Shown here: positions 1-11,443 of the stretch, in pieces
Layout of the letters: each line of letters starts with the position of its first letter
Position numbering within the stretch: the stretch's first letter is position 1
Source: Pezizomycotina sp. ARF18
Taxonomy: Eukaryota; Ascomycota
Length of the DNA stretch: 61,695 bases
Assembly: GCA_002224055.1 (NCBI GenBank)
Contig: AZLU01000238.1
Span: forward strand, 1 to 61,695
Direction of reading: 5' to 3'
Program-made: the position numbers and the translations under genes
Notes under the pieces: generated by a model
Told to the model about the DNA's origin: nothing
The model's input: the letters and a program-made list of their open reading frames with translations, nothing else
The model's database searches: none

Positions 1-60
1 CGAACCGGCTGCTCCGCTAGCATTATCTTACGGTACCCGCTCATCGGGGAACTACCCAAC

Positions 61-866
61 CCGCCATGCCGTCCCTCCGAGAAAAAGGCATGGTTTAGGA
101 AGAAGGACGACGACACCCAAAACGCAGCGCAGCAGCAGCCGGTCACTCAAGGCCCTTCCTCCCATAATCTCTCTACTACCAGCAGCCTAGGACCCTCAGT
201 ACACTCGTGAACGAGCAGAGTCTTGGATCTAGCCCAACTCCGCTCCGATTACTAGTGATAAAAAGAAGAAAGACAGGACAAGGTTCATCCAAGTTGGTTC
301 CCCGGGAAAGACAGGTCGGGTTCAACAGCGGAGCAAGTACAACCCTACGGTCAATCGGCATATAGAAAAAGCACGGGTAACCTATCACCGTCCACGATCA
401 GCAAAAGCCTAAGAAGGGAATGTTCAGATCTTGGGGCTCCAAGACACCTCCGGCGCCGCCGCTACCGGTACCCCTGTGGCCGCGACCGAGGACCGCCTAT
501 ACCCTAAAGCCGGTATCCGGCAGCAATAAGCCGCTACCGAGGATTCCCTCATCTGACGGCGACTCGGAGACTATTCAAATAGGTTACTCGCCTCGTCCTT
601 TAACACTGCCTGGAAACCTGAATCGCCGCCTTCGCCGGCTCACTCCAGTCCCGACCCCAAGCTACCACATTCACCACCTCCCAATCCGCACCGTCCTCCT
701 TCTCGTCTTTACTTCAACCCGGAGTTTATCATCAATCAGAAAATTCCGCCTAAAGAAGATTCACCGCCACATTTGTCTACCGGTAATAAAAAAGCCAGTG
801 TATCACAACGCTGAAGCGACATGGTTTGATTACGACAGCTCGGACTCGGATTCCAGTTTTTCTTAA
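61..866 (+). pseudogene. Pro/Ser-rich coding remnant, possible fourth member of the adjacent secreted family
   Basis: I do not recognise a known domain. A Lys/Asp-rich stretch (WFRKKDDDTQN, from about 95) is followed by Gln/Ser/Thr-rich sequence, then a Pro/Ser-rich stretch (about 600-780) and an acidic Ser end (DSSDSDSSFS, stop at 864-866). These lie in different frames, so at least two frame changes are needed to join them. The composition (a basic WxxKK cluster, then Ser/Thr/Pro-rich low complexity) resembles the third secreted-type copy at 8773-9642, and this may be the 3' part of another tandem copy whose start lies off the window. Low complexity makes this a weak call. Confidence 0.25.
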
Positions 867-1283
867 GATGTCGAACTCTGCATACCCGACGGACTATGGC
901 TCACCCTATCGGCTGCTCAGGATAGATCAACATATGCTTATATAGACTTGGATACATAGAATCAAAAATATCTCAGTTGACGTGAATCATCACCCATATC
1001 TAGTCCATGTGGCCCGAGCGATTAGTGTTCTCTATTCTTCTTCAAAAGTGCCAGCGGGTACTATTTCGGACCTTAAAAATTATATCTTTCTTCATTCGCA
1101 GAGTGTGCATCCATATGAACGTTAATGTGCAAGAGTAACGGGCGCTTTTCTATCTCACGAACAGCTGCTCACTCATGAAATGTGATCCTCGATCGTGAGA
1201 ACTTGTACTATCTACCCTGACGCTTGTTTCTAGTTAACTCGATGTTATTAACGCGGTTTTCGCATTACATGAGGGCTCAGTTT
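867..1283. other. No gene seen
   Basis: No open frame with protein-like composition and no repeat was recognised between the coding remnant and the start of the tandem duplication. Confidence 0.5.
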
Positions 1284-2800
1284 CTAAAATTAAACTCGCG
1301 ATTTTGACAATTAAGCTATGAAGCCATGCAAAGATTCTAAGTAGGGTCGTTGAACTGGACAGAGTCAAGATTTGGAAGCCTACTGGTTTCTCTAGACGTC
1401 TTCAAAGATGGTAGAACGTGAGGTGGTTAGATTTTTTAGCGGTGAACCGCGCCGCTCGGTCAAGTAAACAAAAGACTCACCAGAATAGCCGTTTCAACAA
1501 ATAACCAACTGCTCAGGAAACGATAGACCGTGGCTTTTACGGTTGAGTGACAGACGGCATAATTCATGGTTACTTTATGTTTCCATAGCCTACAAAAATA
1601 GAATATTCCGTTGCATTTGTTTCCTGATTTTGTAAGGCTCTACTAAAAAGCCCAATCCCATTTACCCGGATAAATGGCGCAAGCGGTTAGTGAGCGGCGG
1701 AGTAGCCTGAACTCGTGAATGTGAACGTATAAGCCATTTCCACTGCATGGATACCTGGTTCTGCGTACGTCCGAAGAACCTGTTAAACTTGAAGGGCACT
1801 GGAGTGTTGATCAATGGAATTGTTCTATAGCCGTTTCCTGTACTTGGTGTATAAACAACAATGATTCCACTTGATCGTTCATGTTGCCTATGTATCAAGA
1901 TATTTTACTCTTCTCAAAGAACCAAGCCTCGAAGTAAAGTCTCAACTTAGCAGACCGGGAAACCCGCTAACTCCATTATTCGAGCTAAATGAAGCTCCCA
2001 ATCCCTTTAATACCACTTCCTGGCGACTATCCTCATAGGTGTCAGCTTGTTACTTGAAGCCGCGCCTGTCGGGTTTGCGAAAGGAATGGCCACCCATCAT
2101 AGGCGGCCGGCGAGAGCAAGAGGTGGATCAATTTCCGTCAGGTTCAAAGCTCGGGGGTCCAACGCTGCCCAGACGCTGACAAAATTCATCCCAGGGAATA
2201 GGAATCTTGTAAAACGAGTCTCTTCACCAACAAGGCGAAAAACGGGAAACAAAACACGCAGGGCCGCCCTCGAAGGTTTCTAGCGCGCCGACCTATCCTC
2301 CGCTGGCCGTTGACCGCTGCCGGCCAGTATCCGCTACCGCAGTTATCCGCTGCCGGCAGCCCGTCGTCGCAGCAGACACCCGGATTGAATCATCACAACA
2401 AGGAATCGGGCCGGCATCACCCCAGCCGCCTGCAGAGCTAAGTAGATGGATTTCTGGCGAGTCAATGATAAGAAAGGGAAAAGCAAACCGTCGCAATCAA
2501 AGTCCGGAACAACATCAACACTAGCGATTGGAGGTTCAAGTGGATGGGACTTCGACTTTTTCCACTGAGCTAGAGGCCAAGAAGAAAGGGAAATCGAGGT
2601 TCCTCAGCTCGGTGTTCTCTGGAAAGAAAGGGTGCATCAGCTGGTCCGTACTCAAGTGCCGGCGCGTCGAACTCCCATCTTCCGCTGGCGCTTCGTCCTC
2701 CGCCAACCCTGATCAACGGAACAACAATCCGAAATCGCGATGGCCTAACCTGAAGAAGTTTGGGAAGTCTCGGAAGGCAGAGACCAATGAAGAGGGTAGG
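1284..2800 (+). repeat. Tandem segmental duplication, unit 1
   Basis: This stretch aligns by eye with 4679-6240 in the same orientation. Shared landmarks are the opening CTAAAATTAA, GTGAAC(C/T)GCGCCGCTC (1442 and 4851), a Shine-free promoter-like block ending TAAATGAAG (1986 and 5566), GAAAAACGGGAAACAAAACA (2236 and 5818) and AGAAAGGGAAATCGAGGTTC (2583 and 5999). The offset shifts from about 3.41 to 3.58 kb and back, so large indels separate the copies. The unit carries about 700 bp upstream of the gene plus its 5' half. The two copies are diverged, so the duplication is old. Confidence 0.8.
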
Positions 2801-3325
2801 CGCTGCGGTGACTACAAATACAAATGTGGATACAAATCCCCTACTTCCGCCGCCACGCTTGCAGGACCCTGGCTCACGCCCCTGCAACTCCGAACTTTTC
2901 ACGGCCCTGTCCACGTCCTGCAACTGCGAACTTTTCACGGCCCTGTCCAGGTCCTACAGTTTCACGCCCTACAACTCCAAATATCCCACCTGCAGACTTC
3001 GGAGGAAAACCTCCTGACAACAAACAACTATATTCATCCGGGTAACGTTTTTAGAAACCAGGCATTCGAAAAGGATAAACAAGGGGCAACGCGAAAAATG
3101 CCGCCGGGGTTTCTTCCGAATCTACTGTATTTTTTTTTTTTTTTTTTTTTTGCCATACCTAAAAAGTATCGAAGGCAAAGACCAACGACGAACCACCAAC
3201 GTTACCTCCTAAACACAACCCCGATGACTTCTAGTCTGCCATCCTCAACCAGTCCTCTAATTTCAGATTCCTTGCAAACTTCCCAGCAAATCCCTCAGCA
3301 TTCGCACAAGAAAACTGGCCATTGA
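1989..3325 (+). pseudogene. Small secreted Lys/Ser-rich protein, copy 1 (frame broken)
   Basis: An ATG at 1989 opens MKLPIP, but the hydrophobic signal core (HFLATILIGVSLLLEAAPVG, from 2014) is in another frame and has a TAA just upstream of it. An AAPVG-type signal cleavage region and a basic stretch (HHRRPARARGG) follow. From 2528 another open run carries KKKGKSRF, a VFSGKKG motif, PKSRWPNLKKFGKSRKAE and then repetitive Pro/Leu-rich sequence with the unit LRTFHGPV twice, interrupted by a T22 tract (3130-3151). KSRF, FSGKKG and GKSRK recur in copy 2 at 5569. No known domain was recognised; it reads as a secreted, effector-like protein by architecture only. Several frame changes make it a pseudogene as given. 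Confidence 0.5.
3130..3151. repeat. Poly-T tract (T22)
   Basis: Uninterrupted run of 22 T inside the copy-1 relic; it gives a run of Phe if translated. Confidence 0.95.
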
Positions 3326-4678
3326 AACGAACGTGAGGCCCGGCTCGGGACCCCCTCCACCGCTCTTGCAGGATACACGGCGCTCTTCAGGCTCCCGGAA
3401 CTCAATTCATACTTATAATTTCTCAAGGCCTATACCTCCTGGGGAATACTCGGTACTTTGAAGAGCCAAATCGCTTCATAAAGTTGTGGAAACACTCAAA
3501 AAAAAACTTTTTTTTTCCATATGGATCGCATCTTAGGAGACATTTTATTTATACAAGATCTGCCCTAGTTCATATTATTTGTATTTGTCTTACTTAATTT
3601 CCGTCGTCAAGCTTTGAGCTCCTGTTATTCTCTGTACGTCTAGCTCTCTCAAGTTTTCCTTTCTCCTTGATTTTGTTTTTCTAAAATTGGCATGGATGAA
3701 TGCATTCTGGCTCGGCGTGAATTGATACTAGGAAGAGCGCATTTTCAAAAGCATATAGACTGTTCTCCCAGCTGGCAAAGCAACGAAGAGACCCGATACC
3801 ATAATCTCAAGAGAGGTCATAATTTAGAGACTGGAATCTACTACTATTCTACAATTTTCACCAGGGACTTTGTGACTCGCAGTGCGACCGCTTCGCCAGA
3901 AGAAACGTCGCCGTTATAGTTCCCTCAATGGGGTATTGTTATCAAGCACAAGTACGCTGATTGTAGTCATCTGAGATGATATTAGACCGGACTTGCATAG
4001 CAGCGATTCCTAACCTTCATGGCACTAGGCCTTCAAGAGATAACTACTCCACTGGAGTTTGAAGCCATAGGCGAGAGATCGAAGACGATTTTTTTGTTAC
4101 GCGAGGCACGTAGGGTTCTAAGAGGGGTTGCTTTGGCAGCTCGAGTATTGACTTATACGAGTCTATCTTATCTGTGTGAACTCTGAACTGCCAACTCCTT
4201 GTTTGTTCACAAAATCCCCCGGATCAGAAAATCACCTAGAATATGTCCTTTTGAGAATGTTTCTTCGAGTTTACCCGCTGTTAGGGTCATTAAACCGCTG
4301 TCCTTTGCATCGAACCATGAAAATATGCTCGATGAGGATATGCAGCGACAAGAAACCGTGTCTAATATTGTATAAAGAACCTTTTAGGCGGCCCAACGTG
4401 AGTTATCTGTGCTTGAGGTGGTTTGTGATGCATTGCCACGGAACTGAAAGAAACCCTAGCTTGACCTTGAACAACCATCATTAAAACCAACACTAACCCT
4501 TCCAACAATATGGAAAGCTATAATCGCAAAATGACACATACGACTGTTCAAAAACATAGATATCAAGAACATCACTGGCATCCGACAAGCGGAAAAGAAA
4601 TGATAACTTTCAGCCCTCTGGTAGGGTACAATCCTCTCCTGCTGAGTACTTTTTGCCTAATGTTTCTCCTAAGCTGTT
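3326..4678. other. No supported gene
   Basis: Short open frames occur (for example 3692-3919 and 4176-4484), but none shows recognisable motifs, a paralogue in the window or coding-like composition. Confidence 0.4.
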
Positions 4679-6240
4679 CTAAAATTAATACGCCTCATCT
4701 TTGATATTCAAGCTGTGAACCGTACAAAGATTCAAATAGATTTCGTGGTACTGGCAATAGAACAGGCCAGTTTAAAAAAAGCAAAAGCCCACCGTTCCTC
4801 CGGATGAAATTCAGAGACTGTAAAACATAAGCTGTCTAGATGTTTGAGTAGTGAACTGCGCCGCTCTGGTGATAAAATAAGACTGGTTAGAATAGCCGTT
4901 TTAACATCGTGCCACTAGTTCAAATAAACATTCTCCCAAAACCAAGCCGATTGACTATAGCCTTTTACAGCAGTTGGTGTTAGGTGGCGTAATTCACTTT
5001 TAGGTTAACAATTAACTTAAAGTACATAGCTCTTTTAAGCAAGATGTTTCGTTTACGTATGTTTTTTTCTAATAAGGAGGACCAGCCCCATAGAACTAGG
5101 CGCATTTATCCGGATGAATGGTGGAGGGACTTAGCACGCGGCGGATATCACTAAACGACGAGCGTATAAAGCCAGCTTCCTTAATGGTTTTTGGCTTTGT
5201 ATATATCCCAGGTAACCTGCCAAAAAAACCGTTTCGTTATGAGGCGCCGTTAGCAGCTTTATCTTTGGACTGCTATCCATTGGCTTAGAAAATAGCCTTA
5301 TGCCGTGATGTTAATTAATGCTAGGATAGAATGCGTTTGTTCTATTAGCCGGTTCACCTTTTCAAGCTATTCTAGTACTCTATAGTCCCGGAGACTCGTG
5401 TATAAAACAACTGTGATTCCATGATTCACTTGAGCGCTCATGATCATGTTGCATATCTGCCAATGGTATCTTCTCTTCTCAAAGAACCGACATTCTCTGT
5501 CCCAAGCCCGACGTGAAGGACCAACTTCACAAACTGGATAACCACTCTATTACCGATATTATAGTTAAATGAAGATCCGACCCTTTCAATCACTTTCTGG
5601 TAGCACTACTCGTAGGTGGTCAGCTTGCTGCCGAAGCTGCGCTGCCGGGTTTGCTAACTTGAAAAGGGATGAACACCTATAGTAAGCTCACCGCAAGGGC
5701 AAGAGGTCGACCAAGCTTCCTCAGATGCACAGTTTGGAACCCCTAAACTTTCGAATGCCGCCACCAACTCATCTCCTGGGGAAGGGGCTTTGTAAAGCAG
5801 AGTTTCTTTCCTAAGACGAAAAACGGGAAACAAAACATACAGGGACCGCCTCGAAGGGTTCTGGTACTACAGACCTCTCGTTGGCTGGCCGGTTATCTGC
5901 TTACGGCCGGTCGTCTACTACGGGCCATTTAGGCGGCCATCAACACTAGCTCCTGGAGGTTCGAGTACTCGGGCCACACCCGCGCGGTCTGAAGATAACA
6001 AGAAAGGGAAATCGAGGTTCGCCGGCATCTCCTCGGCGTTCTCTGGTAAAAAGGGCATCAGCTGGTCCAACTCGAGTGTTAGTGCGTCGAGTCTCCCGTT
6101 TCTGGCGGCGCTTCGCCCTCGCCAACCCTCTTCAGAACAAGGACCCGAAATCACCTTGGTGGAAGATGAAGCTCGGGAAGTCTCGGAAGACGAAGATGAA
6201 CAATGATCCTCACGGTTGCAGTCCACCACGGGTCTGTCTT
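4679..6240 (+). repeat. Tandem segmental duplication, unit 2
   Basis: Partner of 1284-2800, with matching order and orientation of all landmarks listed there. Similarity starts at CTAAAATTAA and is last clear around the GGGAAGTCTCGGAAG block (2763 and 6176). Relative to unit 1 it lacks about 165 bp of the CCGCTGCCGG-type repetitive sequence near 2300-2500 and carries about 170 extra bases upstream of the ATG. Confidence 0.8.
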
Positions 6241-6630
6241 CAACAGGCCAGGTTTCGATCATTGGAAAATCCCTGCTGTCCCCTCCTCCGACAGTGGCAC
6301 CCATGCATCGTCTTCTGCCGGCCTAGGGCGCATAACCAGAGAGGGCGATTGCTGACCGGCTACGCACGAGGATCCAGATGTCTTACTTCCAGTACCACCT
6401 TTGAAAGATCCTGGCTATGTACGGGTCATTGGCCGTCGCCAAAGTCACGGATGAACCCGCCTCCGGCTCCGGGATACTTGGCCCCAACGCGCCGAACACT
6501 TCAAGGTTCTAGTCGCTGAGCGCAGAGACCGGTTCTCCACCAGGCTTGAAAGATCCCCATTCTGCTGGCCCCAATGTTCCGGCAACATCTCCGCTCCCTG
6601 AATTCATTTCGAATGCCAGTTTCGAGCAGA
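5569..6630 (+). pseudogene. Small secreted Lys/Ser-rich protein, copy 2 (frame broken)
   Basis: The ATG at 5569 is out of frame with the signal core HFLVALLVGGQLAAEAALPG (from 5591), whose frame has a TGA overlapping the ATG. That core ends in a stop soon after. Further on, RFAGISSAFSGKKGISWS and DPKSPWW..LGKSRKTK match copy 1 block for block, but again in differing frames. The 3' end is unclear; coding-like Ser/Pro-rich sequence (NVPATSPLPEF) continues to about 6630. By architecture (signal peptide, then basic Ser-rich body) it belongs with copies 1 and 3. Function is unknown. Confidence 0.5.
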
Positions 6631-7366
6631 TCCCACAGGGAACCTCTTAGAACTCGCACGAAGCAGCCTCTGGGTTGTAGTTGAATCCACCGAAATCGAG
6701 GCCCCCCTCAAATCTCCTTCCCCAGCACCACGCTGGCGAGATACCATTTCACGCTTCGGTGGTCCAGGCTTTTGAAGGCCGGGTGCCTACGACAAACACT
6801 CCACAACTTCAAATTCTCAACTTCAAACGTCTCATCCTAGATATTCCATCTATAAACAGGAATACGCTCAATAAAGTGGAAACTGAAGGGTCTGGGAGAA
6901 ACTGAAGAATCCAATAAAAAATAAATACATGAAAAAGCGGTCGTATTCCTTCGTACTTACGGCATCTAACTAGCTGTTTTCCTTTTGTAAGGCGTCTCTC
7001 CTCATCCACAGTAATCTTAAGTTTATATTTTCTGTTTTCCGTTATTTTTTTTTTTTTTGTGAATACCTTCTGGATTTGAACTCCGAGTTACTAGCAGATT
7101 TGTTTTTTTATTCTGAAGGGGCGTCTGCACAGGGCGATTCAAGACCGAAGGGGTCGATTATCAAAGTCGTCTCGTACGTTCGTAAATACTAACATAATAT
7201 ACAATTTTGTTTAATTCAACGTGCATCTTACTCGTTAAACATAGTTCGTGATCAATAGAGAACACATGGTTTAGTTCCTTTGAGTTAGCAGAGGGAGAAA
7301 AAGATTGAAGTTGTTTCGGGAAGGGCTAAGTGTCTGGGACCGTATATAATTTTAGCCATTGATACA
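6631..7366. other. No supported gene
   Basis: Ser/Pro-rich sequence fades out, followed by AT-richer DNA with a T12 run near 7050. Nothing recognisable on either strand. Confidence 0.4.
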
Positions 7367-7374
7367 AAAATAAC

Positions 7375-7482
7375 CACCCAGGCATACACCCACTTGGCTT
7401 TATAAAGCCGGTGGGCAAGCAAGTCTCCTAGGCTTTATAAAGCTAAAGTGTGAGCGCCCACCCTAATTACTAGTAACCGCCC
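7375..7482 (+). repeat. Left TIR of hAT-like MITE
   Basis: Inverted match to 7768-7876, ending in ACTAGTAACCGCCC. Differences from the right arm are mostly single transitions and 1-base indels. Confidence 0.85.
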
Positions 7483-7767
7483 AAAAAACAAAAAAATTAA
7501 AATATTAAAAATTAAAAAATTAGAAATAAATAGAAATAAAAAATAAAAAAAATAAAAAATGAATCTCTTATGCTTACCATAATAGCATCCTACTTTACGA
7601 GATCGATCATAATACTAATCGCAGCTATATCCTATTATTAATCTCTTAAAACTAGCCTAATTATGATTTTGCGACGCGTAAATATAAGCTAGGTTCTACC
7701 TTTCCTAAATCTTCGTAAAGGATTTTTTAGGGACGTATTAAAAAAAATTTAATTTTTTAATTTTTTA

Positions 7768-7876
7768 GGCGGTTATTAGTAATCAGGGGTGGGCGCCCAC
7801 ACTTTAGCTTTATAAAGCCTAGGAGACTTGCTTGCCCACCCGGCTTATAAAGCCAAGTGGGTGTATGCCTGGGGTG
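7768..7876 (-). repeat. Right TIR of hAT-like MITE
   Basis: Inverted match to 7375-7482; followed directly by the second AAAATAAC. Confidence 0.85.
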
Positions 7877-7884
7877 AAAATAAC

Positions 7885-8772
7885 ACCAACTATTCAAGAA
7901 ATAAGCCCTAAAACAAAGACTAATTGGTACATTGAGATATTCTAGAAGCTATATGATAGGCAGTACAGTATAAGTTTGATGGATATTGATAATTAGAGAC
8001 GGATCTCGGCCTTGTTCGGAGCGGTTCCGAGTCATAGCTCTGATCGGATCCAACTCCAGTGTTTATCCGAAAGATGCTTGAGGGCGCAGCACGGCGGAGC
8101 ATCTCTGAACCCCAACAGTAAATCTGAACCCAACAGTAAACGTTCGTATATAAGCCTCAGGCACAATATTTGCCCTTGGCTATGAGTATATCCGAGAAAA
8201 ATGTTACCTTTATCGTTGAAGAACCGGCGCTACCATCTCTTCCGTAGTGATTCGATACTTAGGATTATAACATCGCTACTGCGTCTATCTGTTGGGCCAA
8301 CAGCTCAGAAAGATACTAACTGGTTGATCAGAGCAATTAAGCTATCCGACCTTGCCTTATCACTTCGTATTCCGACATTATCCAATGAATTGGGACATTC
8401 GGACCAATCGGGGCATGAGTCCAGGTCTATACAATTTGGCATATGCAAGCTGTTATCCATATTTTAGTCTCTGCATGCATACAAAGTAGATCTCGCTTCC
8501 CTCTATCGTTATTTTTTCAGATCTCATGTGTCCCTTTGATACGATCCTCAGTTACAACTCCCAAAGCACTCTTTAACCATAAAGAATCTCCTCTAATACT
8601 TATTCCCTATACATTGGGTCCTATAAGAAAAAATAAGCTATACTGACAAAAGACAAGGTTCAAGATACGGCATTGCTACGGTTGTCCCTGTCCTCTCGCC
8701 CCTTGCTAACAAATACCCGTTCACTCTGTCCTCACCATCACGGACAAGATCATCACCCGTCTTCAAGCAAGT
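7885..8772. other. No supported gene; upstream region of copy 3
   Basis: Small open frames at 8201-8467 and 8443-8646 show no family resemblance. Pyrimidine-rich sequence with short CCCTGTCCTC-type runs lies just before the ATG at 8773, as in many fungal promoters. Confidence 0.4.
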
Positions 8773-9642
8773 ATGAAACTCGTGATCCTTTCTACCAGTT
8801 GGTGGTAGCTTTCCTCGTATGCGTTAGCCTTAGCGCCGACGCTGCGCCTGTTGGTACGAAGTGGTGGAAGAAGGGGAATTCAAATAAAGGATACCAGAGG
8901 TTATCCGATATACCCGAAGCGCCGGAACCGCAAACCCCAACAACGCCTGTACCGGGAGGGACCACACGAGGCGGATCATCTTCGGGTACTTCGGGTCCTG
9001 GCACCCCAACTTCTCCTCTGCGGGCTTTTCATCGACCGCGGGTTCTTCTTCTGGCGCCACTGACAAGAATAATCGAATAAGGGAAAGGGCAAATCTTCTA
9101 CAGGGTGGTCCCTTACTAATCCCGCTCCCAGCACTAACAATCTACCTAAAAAGAAGGCCGGTAAGCTGTCGCTTTTCCCGTCTTTCCGGTCTGGAGGCAA
9201 ATCGGAAACGACCCGCCCAGGTCTATCATCTCCCACTCAGGCTACCGTCACCTGGACCTCGCCTTCTTCCGGTCCTCCATCCTCTGCTGGTCCTTCATCG
9301 TCTGTCGGCCCGGCGGCCATGGCATCAAGCCAACGAATAACGGGCCACAAGGTCAACAAGGATCGCAGTTTCACGCTAAGTTCCTATGGGCGGACCAGCC
9401 GCAACTTGGTCGGACATTGGTGGCCCGAACTATACCACCAGCTCACCGGCAGAAGCCTACTACAAATTTCTCTAAAACCGTTCACCAAAGGAAATTCAAT
9501 TCAGCAATCAGGAGCTTCTCGCTCTAGCCCTGATGTCCCAATATCTCTACAAGGTGGGGCAGCCGGTCCGTCACCATCTCACGTCCGTAAAGCTTCGCTC
9601 CCAATTCTCGAACCTCACCGGTACACCACGCTTCTTTGCTAG
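8773..9642 (+). pseudogene. Small secreted Lys/Ser/Gly-rich protein, copy 3 (frame broken)
   Basis: The ATG at 8773 opens MKLVILST, then the frame must change to read the signal core VVAFLVCVSLSADAAPVG (ending near 8850). The following TKWWKKGNSNKGYQ is basic. After it comes a Thr/Pro/Gly/Ser-rich region (TPVPGGTTRGGSSSGTSG) and, after another frame change near 9065-9080, KGKGKSS, LPKKKAGKLSLFPSF and a Gly/Pro/Ser-rich tract to the TAG at 9640. KKKAGKLS..F and the AAPVG cleavage region are the links to copies 1 and 2. No known domain. A secreted role is inferred from the signal-like N-terminus only. Confidence 0.5.
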
Positions 9643-11443
9643 CTTTCTTTCCTTTTATATTTGTTTATTCTTTCTAGTATTCTCTTTACTTATTTGTACT
9701 ATTTTCTTGCCCCCAGTTACGATTATTGCGTATTTTTGCTCTTCAAGTTTGTGATTAAAAAGTCCCGGGAGTTATTTTTCCCCATATATTAATTCTTGAA
9801 TGATCTTGTATGGGAATATATTACCTACCCTTCTTATGTACTCATTTTGCTCATAACTCAGTGTAAAATAGGAGCGAGCGAGAAAAATTGTATTTATAGT
9901 CGGAAGTTCTTTGTGTTGAATTGGGTTTTTAGTTTGGGCCCGCACAGTCAACTCTGATGGACACTATGATACTAGGCTGCGCGGCGTTTATGGTCCTGCC
10001 GATCGATACGGAATGAAAAGTGTACAGTATCTTTTGCGCTGAGAGTGGCTCGATGCCGCCAAAGACTTTCGGATGAAGTTAGTCGGAGTTAACAGCGATG
10101 GTCCAAGAATCGAAAGTGATGAGTCTAAACATCGTATCGTGAGACTAGTGGGGAAACGTAAACCCCTTAAAACGGAACAGGGACAAAACACTAGTAATAA
10201 TCTATATCATACAAGAAGCAACCTGGGTGGAGGGGATGATGGGGATAATCTGAGATAGGCGAGATTTAGAACCCTGGAAGGGTCTCTCGGTTCACCAGGC
10301 CGCGATATATCATGATTTACCGATGAAAAATCAGATTCTTACCGACATTCAGCCCTATAAAGGGATTCTGGGTTCTCCTCAGCCGCAGTCCCTGGCATCC
10401 AACCGTGGAAAATGTGCCGAGACTGGATCAAGCCCTCCAAAGGTTCTCAAGAGTTCTAAATTTAAACAATCGAAGGATATGTGGGAGGTTGAATCGCGGG
10501 TCGAACGGCTTCGCGTTCAAGTTCTAAACGATCGTCTCGCCAATCAGAACCTGCGATTGAGAAGATTCAAGAAGCGAAATATCATCTACTCCTTGAGCCG
10601 GAAACGATAGAACCGAGCGTGGCCTGTGAAGCCCTCTGTTTTACCGATGAATAGCTCCACAGGGCTGGAACAACTTCCGCCCCTACTAGTAGCCTGCTCT
10701 CGCATGAAGCGAACTCGTGAAAAACTCATGGTACGGTACGATTCCCGCACGGCCACTGGTATAAGAATCAGGAGTTATTCGTGACGTATAGTGTAGTGGT
10801 AAACACTCAGGAATACGAAGACTTATGACCGCCCAGGATCGCGAACGTCGAGGTGCATCGCGATATTGTAATAGAGTAGAGGCCATTCCGTGAAGCTATA
10901 TAACAACCAGTCTGCCGCCTCCACGGAAATCAATCCCCTCAGATGGATTGAATGATAGGGGGATGAGAGATATGGTGAACGGCTTGTTGAAGTGTTGGAA
11001 AGATTGAACGGGAGAGCGGTGCTACTTCCAGACTTCAGCGCTGATTAGCTAGCGTGCCCCAGATGGCAGCTATAACAGAGGGCGAATGCTCTAGGAAAAT
11101 CCGGGGACTAATTATGACTTTATGAGTTAAGAAGATCGCTAGCAGATCACAAATGACTTGGGAACGAGCGCGAGAAATATCGAAAGAAATTTAGCTCTGT
11201 GTTTTTAATCTTAGTTGAGTCAATTTGTAATTATCAAGGATAAATGTAATTTACAATGCTAAACGATATTGCAATATATTACAATGCAAAAACCTTGTGC
11301 TGCTACTATACGCCTGGAAAACCTGTGACCAATGACTGATGCTCCTATACTCTAAAATATGAATCAACGCTTGAAAAACAGTTACATATTGGGTGAGCGC
11401 GACGAATGCGCTTTGTGGTCCTTCAGAACCATCTCTATATTAT
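9643..11443. other. No supported gene
   Basis: T-rich 3' flank of copy 3, then 1.7 kb without a recognisable product. A 95-codon open frame at 10323-10610 is Lys/Arg-rich but has no motif; an overlapping frame is equally protein-like. A partial tRNA-like A-box near 10790 is discussed under rejected items. Confidence 0.4.

Larger units (their letters stand above)
7375..7876. mobile_element. hAT-like MITE (502 bp)
   Basis: Long terminal inverted repeats of about 108 bp (7375-7482 and 7768-7876) begin CACCCAGGCATACACCCAC on the left and, read from the other end, CACCCCAGGCATACACCCAC on the right. The arms match almost throughout. The element is flanked by an exact 8-bp direct repeat, AAAATAAC (7367-7374 and 7877-7884), which fits a target-site duplication. 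An 8-bp duplication with CA-starting TIRs is the hAT signature. The 285-bp core is A/T-rich and has no transposase, so the element is non-autonomous. Both arms contain the palindromic TTTATAAA twice. No second copy was noticed in the window. Confidence 0.85.

Noticed and set aside
10779-10852. tRNA-like A-box (TATAGTGTAGTGGTAAACACT) followed by a D/anticodon-like stretch
   Set aside because: No B-box of the GGTTCGANTCC type at the right distance and no pairing acceptor stem; at most a very degraded relic.
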